A stretch of DNA of 5,350 nucleotides. Origin: Ilumatobacteraceae bacterium (GTDB taxonomy: Bacteria > Actinomycetota > Acidimicrobiia > Acidimicrobiales > Ilumatobacteraceae). The number at the start of each line of letters is the position of its first letter. The first letter of the stretch is position 1. The position numbers were made by a program, and so were the translations under genes. The stretch spans positions 1-5,350 of the forward strand of contig JALOLG010000276.1 of assembly GCA_025456105.1 (NCBI GenBank). Direction: 5' to 3'. The notes under the pieces were generated by a model. It saw only the letters and a list, made by a program, of their open reading frames with translations. It did not search any database and had not been told where the DNA came from. Shown here piece after piece: positions 1 to 5,350 of this stretch.

Positions 1-656
1 GCGCGTTGCGTCCGGTCGAGTGCGATGTCGACCACGAGCGCGAGCGCTGCGACCAGGAACGCGCCGGCGATCACCTCGGCCCGGCCGGCCGAGCCGCGGG
101 CCAGCCCGGCGATGATGAAGCTGCCGAGGCAGTCGTAGCCGACGACGGCGCCGAGCGTCGCGGTGGCCACCACCTGGACCGACGAGATCCGCACGCCGGT
201 CATGATGAGCGGTGTGGCGGCGGGCAGCTCGACCCGTCGCAGCACCTGACGGTCGGTCATCCCGATGCCGCTCGCTGCCTCGACGCTCTCGGGGGGCGTC
301 CCGGCGATGCCGGTGTAGGTCGTGGTGAACATCGGCGGGATGGCCAGCACGATCAGCGCGACCGCGGTCGGCCAGAACCCGAGTCCGAACCCCCACCGGA
401 TGCTGAACGGCAGCACGAGCGCGACGACGGCGAACGACGGGATCGCCCGGCCGACGTTGACCGCCGCGACCGAGAGCGTCGGGGCCCGCCGACGGTGCGC
501 GAGCAGCACGGCGGACGGGATCGCGACGAGCGCCGCGAACGACGTCGCGACGAAGGAGATCCAGACGTGGGCCTGGAGCCGGGCGAGGATCCCGCGCGGA
601 CCCCACCAGCTGTCGGGGTCGAGGAGGAACTCGACGGCGTCGCCGATCGTGTTCAC
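1..656 (-). CDS. Osmoprotectant ABC transporter permease, second subunit (OpuC/ProW type), 3' end cut by window edge
   Basis: This is a membrane-spanning subunit of an ABC importer of the glycine betaine/choline/carnitine class (OpuBB/ProW permease family). Reading the reverse strand from GTG at 656 gives 218 open codons without a stop. The protein begins MNTIGDAVEFLLDPDSWWG. Hydrophobic segments lie near residues 31-53, 60-85, 88-116, 148-172 and 194-214. The family hallmark AIPSFAVVALVLP is at about 71-83. The cytoplasmic EAA loop that docks on the ATPase is at about 123-145 (ESVEAASGIGMTDRQVLRRVE). The visible C-terminus (ALVVDIALDRTQR) already matches the usual end of the family, so few residues are probably missing. 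The GTG start is supported by a good ribosome binding site and by a GTGA overlap with the stop of the upstream permease, which suggests translational coupling. Substrate specificity cannot be read from a permease; the osmolyte class is inferred from family resemblance and from the CBS-bearing ATPase upstream. Confidence 0.93.
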   Translation of the reverse strand, partial: MNTIGDAVEFLLDPDSWWGPRGILARLQAHVWISFVATSFAALVAIPSAVLLAHRRRAPTLSVAAVNVGRAIPSFAVVALVLPFSIRWGFGLGFWPTAVALIVLAIPPMFTTTYTGIAGTPPESVEAASGIGMTDRQVLRRVELPAATPLIMTGVRISSVQVVATATLGAVVGYDCLGSFIIAGLARGSAGRAEVIAGAFLVAALALVVDIALDRTQR

Positions 657-1336
657 GGCCCATCACCCCGACGGGCCCGGGTCCACGGCGTGAGCGCCCG
701 TTCGAGCAGCGCGAGCGACGCGTCGATGACGAGCGCGAGCGCGATCGACAGGACGGTGCCGATGACGATCGGCGTCGGGAAGTCGCGCCGCAGCCCGTCG
801 AGGATCAGCGCGCCGTAGCCGCCGTTGCCGATCAGCGAGGCGACGGTGACGAGGCCGATCACGGTGACCGAGGCGATGCGGATCCCGGCGATGATCGTCG
901 GGATCGCGAGCGGCAGCTCGACCCGCACGAGCCGGCGCCACCAGGTGTAGCCCATGCCGTCGGCGGCTTCCTTCACCGCGGCCGGGACGGCGTCGAGCCC
1001 GGCGACGGTGCTCGTGACGAGGATCAGGATCGTGTAGCTGACGAGCGCGATCTGGGCGGTCACGAAGCCGAGCCCGGTGATCGGGATCAGCAGCACGAAC
1101 AGCGCCACGCTCGGGATCGTGTAGAGGATCGAGCCCACGCGTGTGATCGGTCGGTAGGTCCATCGCCAGCGGATCGACGCCAGCGCGAGGAGCGCCGAGA
1201 TCGCGATGCCGATCACGATCGCGGTGGCGGCGAGCTGGACGTGCTCGACGGTGCGCGCCCAGATGTCGTCGGTGTGGTCCCAGACCCAGTCCCACCAGAT
1301 GAGCGACCGGCGCTCGTCGGCGATCACGGCTCCCAC
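653..1336 (-). CDS. Osmoprotectant ABC transporter permease, first subunit (OpuC/ProW type)
   Basis: This is a complete 227-residue permease of the glycine betaine/choline-type importer family, close to the usual length of about 210-230. The N-terminal 28 residues are Trp-rich and polar, followed by hydrophobic segments near 33-55, 66-87, 91-115, 145-170 and 188-212. Hallmarks are YTIPSVALFVLLIPITG (72-88), which corresponds to the conserved IPS-A-LALL-P stretch of OpuCB/ProW proteins, and the EAA loop at 123-142 (KEAADGMGYTWWRRLVRVE). The two permeases of this operon are paralogous and would form the heterodimeric membrane channel. GTG at 1336 lies 13 bases after the ATPase stop. A second in-frame GTG at 1327 would remove three residues, and neither has a strong Shine-Dalgarno, so the start is uncertain by those codons. 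The stop overlaps the next gene's GTG. The frame is intact although the partner ATPase upstream is broken. Confidence 0.94.
   Translation of the reverse strand: MGAVIADERRSLIWWDWVWDHTDDIWARTVEHVQLAATAIVIGIAISALLALASIRWRWTYRPITRVGSILYTIPSVALFVLLIPITGLGFVTAQIALVSYTILILVTSTVAGLDAVPAAVKEAADGMGYTWWRRLVRVELPLAIPTIIAGIRIASVTVIGLVTVASLIGNGGYGALILDGLRRDFPTPIVIGTVLSIALALVIDASLALLERALTPWTRARRGDGP
662..669 (-). promoter_or_regulatory. Ribosome binding site of the second permease
   Basis: On the minus strand GGGGTGAT lies 5 bases before the GTG at 656. It matches 7 of 8 bases of the consensus anti-SD complement GAGGTGAT. It sits inside the 3' end of the upstream permease gene. The nearby ATG at 663-661 is out of frame with the permease, so this site and spacing select the GTG. 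Confidence 0.7.
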
Positions 1337-1349
1337 CCGTCCGCAACCG

Positions 1350-2397
1350 TCACGACTCGAGGCCTCCGGCCACCTCGTCGATCGTGATCACGCCGAGATA
1401 CGTCTCGCCGTCCACGACGACGGCCATGCGCGACCGTGCGTTGACGATGACGTCGAGGGCCTCGCGCAGCGGCGTGTCGGGCGAGACCCGCGACACGAAG
1501 GGGGTCGTCGCCAGCGCGGCGATGCTCGGCGACGTCAGACCCGCGACCTGCTCGCGGCCCACCCACCCCAGCAACCGGTCGCCCTCGACGACGGCGACCC
1601 ACCGCGTGCCGAACCGGTCCATCGTGCCGATCGCCTCGGTGGGGCTGGCCGCAGGCGCCACCGCCGGTCCCGCCGACGGCTCGACGTCGCGCACGGTCCG
1701 CAGCGCCAGCCGGCGCAGGCCGCGCTCGCGCCCGAGGAACGAGGCCACGAACTCGGTCGCCGGCGCGCTCAGCAGTGCATCGGGCGTGTCGTACTGCTCG
1801 AGCACGCCGCCGACGTTCAAGATGGCCACCCGGTCGGCGAGCTTGATCGCCTCGTCGATGTCGTGGGTGACGATCACGATGGTCTTGCGCACGACGCGCT
1901 GCAGGGCGAGCAGAGGCGCGCGCGACGCCGGCGCGCTGCTGCTGCCCGCCCGAGAGCGCCGACGGGTAGCGGTCGAGCAGCTCGGGGTCGAGGCCCACCA
2001 GCTCGGCCAGCTCGTCGCACCGGGCGTCGATCCGGGCGCGGTCCCAGCCGAGCAGCTCGGGCACCGTGCCGATGTTCCGACGCACCGTGCGATGGGGGAA
2101 CAGGCCGATCTGCTGGATCACGTACCCGATTCGCCGGCGCAGGTCGTGCGCGGGCAGCGCCCGCTGGTCGTCGCCCAGGACCGAGATCGATCCGTCGGTC
2201 GGCTCCACCAGCCGGTTGATCATCTTGAGCGTGGTGGTCTTGCCGCAGCCGGACGGCCCCACGAGGGCGACCACGTGGCCCTCGTCGACGTCGAGCGACA
2301 GGTCGGTGACCGCCGCTGACGTCGATCCGTCGAACCGCTTGGTGACACCACGCAGGGAGATCGCGGGCCCGCCCCGCTCGGTACCGATCCGCCGCAA
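1350..2397 (-). pseudogene. Osmoprotectant ABC transporter ATPase with CBS domains (OpuCA/ProV type), broken by an internal frameshifting deletion
   Basis: This is the energy subunit of the importer encoded downstream, found in two frames. The upstream part (2397 to about 1915) begins LRRIGTERGGPAISLRGVTK and has Walker A GPSGCGKTT (2260-2234) followed by the family-typical LKMINRLVEPTDGSI. It then has the Q-loop [11 protein letters not shown] and the signature LSGGQQQR (1956-1933), then GVARA. The downstream part (1913 to 1350) is one base out of phase. It starts [18 protein letters not shown] with the H-loop His, then LADRVAIL, a weak first CBS region and a clearer second CBS repeat ([15 protein letters not shown] to GVITIDEV), ending GLES. 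The segment with Walker B, the catalytic Glu and the D-loop is missing. CBS pairs in this family sense ionic strength. No extended acidic tail follows. The start is unclear: TTG at 2397 is the nearest conventional in-frame codon and GTG at 2451 would overlap the divergent gene. As read, the product could not hydrolyse ATP. Confidence 0.88.
1911..1917 (-). other. Deletion/frameshift junction in the ATPase gene
   Basis: On the minus strand the first frame reads GTC GCG CGC GCC (GVARA, last codon 1917-1915). The second frame begins with CTG at 1913-1911 (LLALQR). A single T at 1914 lies between them. In E. coli ProV, as I recall it, 28 residues lie between the equivalent RA and LVKLQ positions, which would make the net loss 83 bases. 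That is 2 modulo 3, which agrees with the observed phase change. I see no convincing direct repeat flanking the junction, although the local sequence is a CG-alternating run (CGCGCGCC). Confidence 0.8.
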
Positions 2398-2401
2398 GGT
2401 A
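2396..2401 (-). promoter_or_regulatory. Possible -10 element for the transporter operon
   Basis: On the minus strand TACCTT fits the TANNNT form of an actinobacterial -10 box. Transcription would begin at about 2389-2388, immediately before the conserved ABC domain and inside the TTG-started frame. The first in-frame codon there is ATC (2388-2386), which is not a normal start. No recognisable -35 box is seen. The site is supported only by motif and position. Confidence 0.3.
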
Positions 2402-2433
2402 GCAGTCGGTCCGGAGCGCTCGCCCCTCGTCGC

Positions 2434-2439
2434 TACCGT
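2434..2439 (+). promoter_or_regulatory. Probable -10 element of a leaderless promoter for the F420-dependent oxidoreductase gene
   Basis: TACCGT (TANNNT) ends 7 bases before the A of the ATG at 2446, the spacing at which transcription would start on the A itself. No Shine-Dalgarno precedes the ATG (the bases between are gcgccc), so a leaderless transcript is the simplest reading. Leaderless genes with this arrangement are common in actinobacteria. No clear -35 box is visible. Confidence 0.5.
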
Positions 2440-2445
2440 GCGCCC

Positions 2446-3288
2446 ATGCACATCGGCGCCCTGATCTTCCCCACCGACCTGTCGATCGCGCCCCACGAGC
2501 TGGCGGTCGAGCTCGAGCAGCGGGGCTTCGAGTCGCTCTGGGTCACCGAGCACACGCACATCCCCACCAGTCGGCGCACGCCGTGGCCCGGCGGTGCGGA
2601 CCTGCCGGACGAGTACCGCCGCACGCTCGACCCGTTCGTGGCGCTCGGAGCCGCCGCTGCGGTCACCGACCGCCTGCTGCTCGGCACCGGCATCTGCCTG
2701 GTGGCTCAGCACCACCCGATCACGCTCGCGAAGACGGTGGCGTCGCTCGACCACCTGTCGGGCGGCCGGTTCCTGTTCGGCATCGGGGTCGGCTGGAACG
2801 TCGACGAGATGGAGCACCACGGCGTCGACCCGGCGCAGCGGCGGGCGGTCGCCCGCGAGCACGTGCTCGCCATGAAGGCGCTGTGGACCGAGGAGGCGGG
2901 CTCGTTCCAGGGCGAGCACGTGGCGTTCTCGCCGAGCTGGTCGTGGCCCAAGCCGGTGCAGCGTCCGCACCCGCCGGTGATCATGGGCGGTGCCGGTGGT
3001 CCCGTCACCTTCCGCCACGTCGCCGAGTACTGCGACGGGTGGATGCCGATCCACGGCCGCCGCGACATCGCGGCCCGGCTCGACGGCCTGCGTGCTGCCG
3101 CGTCCGATGCTGGGCGCGACCCGGCGTCGATCGAGATCGGGGTGTTCGGCTGCCCGCCCGATCCGGCGGTGATCGCCTCCTACGAGGAGATGGGCGTCAC
3201 CCGCTGCGTCATCGGCTTGCCGCCCGCGCCGCGTGACGCGGTGCTCCCGGTGCTCGACCGGGCGACCGCAGCGCTCGGCCTCGGCTGA
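2446..3288 (+). CDS. LLM-class F420-dependent oxidoreductase, resembling the Rv2161c subfamily
   Basis: This is a 280-residue bacterial luciferase-like monooxygenase-fold (TIM barrel) protein, full length for the subfamily. It probably transfers hydride between F420 and an unknown organic substrate in the cytosol. Family features, in order, are the first strand MHIGALIFPTD; GFESLWVTEHTHIP (27-40) with the conserved Glu-His pair 35-36; and LLLGTGICLVAQHHPITLAK (77-96). Then come the LDHLSGGRFLFGIGVGWN stretch (101-118), the most diagnostic LLM motif, followed by the MEHHGVDPAQR helix, REHVLAMKALWTE (137-149), QRPHPPVIMGGAGG (172-185) and AEYCDGWMP. There is no signal peptide or membrane segment. 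The ATG is chosen because the first beta-strand starts there and a -10 box lies just upstream. The gene is divergent from the transporter operon and convergent with malQ, so it is probably monocistronic. FMN as cofactor is possible within the wider family; F420 is inferred from subfamily resemblance. The substrate cannot be deduced. Confidence 0.9.
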   Translation: MHIGALIFPTDLSIAPHELAVELEQRGFESLWVTEHTHIPTSRRTPWPGGADLPDEYRRTLDPFVALGAAAAVTDRLLLGTGICLVAQHHPITLAKTVASLDHLSGGRFLFGIGVGWNVDEMEHHGVDPAQRRAVAREHVLAMKALWTEEAGSFQGEHVAFSPSWSWPKPVQRPHPPVIMGGAGGPVTFRHVAEYCDGWMPIHGRRDIAARLDGLRAAASDAGRDPASIEIGVFGCPPDPAVIASYEEMGVTRCVIGLPPAPRDAVLPVLDRATAALGLG

Positions 3289-3302
3289 TCACCGGCCGCT
3301 CA

Positions 3303-5350
3303 TCACCGTTCGTTCATCACCGACGCGAGCGCGGCGACCGACGGTGAGGCCATCACGTCGGCGGTGGTGAGCCGGCGACCGCTGGCATCGGTGAGCGGCA
3401 CGCGCCAGTTGGGGTACTCGTCGGTGGTGCCCGGCTGGTTCTGCGTGCGCCGGTCACCCACGGCGTCGGCGAGCGACATCGCCAGCAGCCGGGCGGGCGA
3501 GTGCACGATCGCACGGTGCAGCGCCTGCACCGTCGCCGTCACGTCGGCGTCGGCCTCGAGCCACCCCTGGTCGCGCAGCACCGCGAGCCAGGCCTCGCGC
3601 TCGGTGGCGTGTGCGGCGCGCTCCTCGGCGACCGGCCGGGTGAGCAGCCCGAGGCGCTCCTGCAGGTCGAGGTGCTCGCCGGCGAGGAACGCGGCGGTCG
3701 GCGGCAGGTCGTGCGTGGTGACCGTGGCGAGGCACAGCTCGCGCCACCGGTCGGGTGGGAGCGGCACACCGTCGGCGTACTCGAACCAGAGCACCGAGGT
3801 GCCGAGGACGCCGCGCTCGCGGAGGTAGTCGCGGGCCCACGGCTCGACGACGCCGAGGTCCTCGCCGACGAGCACGGCCCCGGCGCGGTGCGCCTCGAGT
3901 GCGAGGATCCCGACGAGGGCGTCGTGGTCGTAGCGGACGTACACACCCTCCGACGGGGGGCGGCCGGCCGGGATCCACCACAGCCGGAACAGGCCGATCA
4001 CGTGGTCGACCCGCAGTCCGCCCGCGTGGCGCAGCACGGTGCGTACGAGGTCGCGGTAGGCCGCGTACCCGGTCGCGGCGAGGCGGTCCGGTCGCCACGG
4101 CGGCTGCGACCAGTTCTGGCCCGACTGGTTGAAGTGGTCGGGCGGCGCGCCGACCTGGATGCCCGCGGCGAGCACCGGTCCGAGCCCCCACGCGTCGGCA
4201 CCGTGCGGGTGCACCCCGACAGCGAGGTCGTGGACGACGCCGATCGGCATGCCGGCGGCGCGGGCGGCGTCCTGGACGGCCGCCAGCTGCTCGTCGAGCA
4301 GCAGCTGGAGCCAGCAGGCGAAGTCGATCGCCTCGTGGTGCAGCAAGCGGAACACGTCGACCCCGGCGCCGTGCGGGTCGAGCAGCTCGGTTGGCCAGGC
4401 CGAGCGGTCGAGGCCGTGCTGCTCGACGATCGCGCACCAGGTGCCGAACGCCACGAGCCCGGCTCCCTCGCGCTCCACGAAGGCGCGGTACTGGGCCGCC
4501 CGCTCCGGCGAGCGCGGCAGGCGATGGAGCAGCTGCAGCGCCGAGCGCTTGGCCGCCCAGGCAGCGTCCCGGTCGATGGTGTCGGCTTCGGCGGCCGCGT
4601 CGGCGGCCCGCCGCAAGCGGTCGACCTCGCGGCGCGTGGCCGCGTCGGCGCCGGTGAGCTCGGGCACGTCCTCGACCCGGAGGTACAGCGGGTTCGCGAA
4701 CCGGCGGCTCGTGGGCAGGTACGGCGACGGCTCCATCGGAGCGGTCGGCTCGGCGGCGTGCAGCGGGTTCACCAGCACGAACCCGGCGCCGAGCTCGGTC
4801 CCGCTCCACGAGGCGAGCGCCCGCAGGTCGGCGAGGTCGCCCACCTGGGCCCACGATCCCTCGGAGTGCACGCTGTACAGCTGGAGCGCGAGCCCCCACG
4901 CCCGGTCCGCCGGCGGTGCGAGCACGTCGGGCGTGACGATCAGCGTGGCGGCTTCGGTGCGCTCGAGGCTCTGGGCCCACAGCGCGTGGTACCCGAGGGG
5001 CAGGTCGCCGGGCAGCGAGAACGTGGCCTCGCCCACCAGCCGCCCGTCGACCCACCGCGGCTCGACGAGCCGGTCGACCTGCGGTACGCGCTCCCAGGTG
5101 CCGCCGTCCTCGAGCACGATCCACAGCCGCACCGGTGCCCCGTGGTCGACGTGGACGTACAGCTCGGTCGGTCGCCCCGAGCGGGTGACGACGCACGGTG
5201 GCAGGAGCTGCCGCCAGGGGTCGTCCCACCGCCGCTGCAGCGAGGCGGCGGTGGCGGCAGGGCTGCTCACGTCGGCGCCCAGCGCGGTGAGCACCGCCCG
5301 CAGGGTGGTGGCCGAGGCCGGGCGCCGCACCCCACGCCAGTCCCAGTAGT
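3303..5350 (-). CDS. malQ: 4-alpha-glucanotransferase (amylomaltase), 5' end cut by window edge
   Basis: This GH77 enzyme moves alpha-1,4-glucan segments between maltodextrins in the cytosol, in maltose/glycogen metabolism. The frame is open to the right edge and reads YWDWRGVRRPAS, a typical near-N-terminal malQ sequence, so the true start lies outside the window. The GTG at 5330 is internal. Numbering from that GTG, an N-terminal beta-rich domain spans about 50-135. The barrel begins at WGLALQLYSVHSEGSW (145-160), followed by FVLVNPLHAAEP, PSPYLPTSRRFANPLYL (201-217) and DHFNQSGQNWSQPPW (398-412). The nucleophile is D442 in RVDHVIGLFRLWW, the acid/base is E490 in VGEDLGVVEP, and the third carboxylate is D541 in TTHDLPPTAAF. 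The spacings of 48 and 51 residues suit the family. The C-terminus (SLADAVGDRRTQNQPGTTDE, then YPNWRVPLTD) is intact. At about 675 or more residues it matches the long bacterial form with an N-terminal domain, as in E. coli MalQ. It converges on the oxidoreductase gene with 14 bases between stops. No other maltose genes are visible. Confidence 0.95.
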   Translation of the reverse strand, partial: YWDWRGVRRPASATTLRAVLTALGADVSSPAATAASLQRRWDDPWRQLLPPCVVTRSGRPTELYVHVDHGAPVRLWIVLEDGGTWERVPQVDRLVEPRWVDGRLVGEATFSLPGDLPLGYHALWAQSLERTEAATLIVTPDVLAPPADRAWGLALQLYSVHSEGSWAQVGDLADLRALASWSGTELGAGFVLVNPLHAAEPTAPMEPSPYLPTSRRFANPLYLRVEDVPELTGADAATRREVDRLRRAADAAAEADTIDRDAAWAAKRSALQLLHRLPRSPERAAQYRAFVEREGAGLVAFGTWCAIVEQHGLDRSAWPTELLDPHGAGVDVFRLLHHEAIDFACWLQLLLDEQLAAVQDAARAAGMPIGVVHDLAVGVHPHGADAWGLGPVLAAGIQVGAPPDHFNQSGQNWSQPPWRPDRLAATGYAAYRDLVRTVLRHAGGLRVDHVIGLFRLWWIPAGRPPSEGVYVRYDHDALVGILALEAHRAGAVLVGEDLGVVEPWARDYLRERGVLGTSVLWFEYADGVPLPPDRWRELCLATVTTHDLPPTAAFLAGEHLDLQERLGLLTRPVAEERAAHATEREAWLAVLRDQGWLEADADVTATVQALHRAIVHSPARLLAMSLADAVGDRRTQNQPGTTDEYPNWRVPLTDASGRRLTTADVMASPSVAALASVMNER

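Noticed and set aside
6..818. A 270-codon plus-strand open frame opposite the permeases
   Set aside because: The product is Arg/Asp/Gly-rich and resembles nothing. The opposite strand carries clear permease sequence with EAA loops and membrane segments.
2433..2693. An 86-codon minus-strand open frame upstream of the ATPase
   Set aside because: It is antisense to the oxidoreductase N-terminus, Ser/Arg-rich and without recognisable motifs.
1324..3054. A 576-codon minus-strand open frame containing the first half of the ATPase
   Set aside because: Only the stretch from about 2397 to 1915 resembles an ABC ATPase. Upstream of 2446 it is the antisense shadow of the oxidoreductase gene, and downstream of 1914 it is low-complexity Arg-rich sequence in the wrong frame.
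3286..3305. Possible terminator hairpin between the convergent oxidoreductase and malQ genes
   Set aside because: Only a 4-base TGAT/ATCA inverted pair is present, made of the two stop regions. The interior does not pair, there is no U-run, and the gap is only 14 bases.
5328..5330. GTG at 5330 as the start of malQ
   Set aside because: The same frame continues to the window end with YWDWRGVRRP, a recognisable malQ N-terminal motif, so this GTG is an internal valine codon.
4129..5349. A 406-codon plus-strand open frame opposite malQ
   Set aside because: The translation is Ser/Arg/Ala-rich with no family resemblance, and it lies wholly antisense to a gene with complete catalytic motifs. Such long shadows are expected at this GC content.

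Overview
The window is very GC-rich (about 70% by eye) and gene-dense, with GTG starts and a -10-like TANNNT box placed as in leaderless promoters. It also carries a probable coenzyme F420-dependent oxidoreductase. Together these suggest a high-GC actinobacterium, possibly of the Acidimicrobiia type, but the lineage is an inference from style and not from a marker gene.

Layout. Positions 1-2397 hold a minus-strand operon for an OpuC/ProU-type osmoprotectant (glycine betaine, choline or carnitine class) ABC importer. In transcription order it has the ATPase with C-terminal CBS domains (2397 to 1350), a first permease (1336 to 653) and a second permease (656 to beyond position 1), joined by a 4-base GTGA overlap. 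The substrate-binding protein expected for such a system is not in the window and may lie beyond the left edge. Positions 2398-2445 form a short divergent promoter region. Positions 2446-3288 (+) encode an LLM-class F420-dependent oxidoreductase resembling the Rv2161c subfamily. After a 14-base convergent gap, 3303 to beyond 5350 (-) encodes a 4-alpha-glucanotransferase (MalQ) with all three catalytic acidic residues. Its N-terminus is cut off by the right edge.

The most notable observation is that the importer ATPase gene is broken. The reading frame changes just after the signature motif (LSGGQQQR) and resumes one base out of phase shortly before the H-loop. Between the two parts, the roughly 28 residues that normally carry Walker B, the catalytic Glu and the D-loop are absent. 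Both halves are otherwise well conserved, and both permeases are open. This looks like either a recent inactivating deletion of about 83 bases or an assembly error. The three gene groups (osmolyte import, F420 oxidoreductase, maltodextrin metabolism) show no clear shared pathway. I found no RNA genes, CRISPR arrays, mobile elements or novel multi-gene system.
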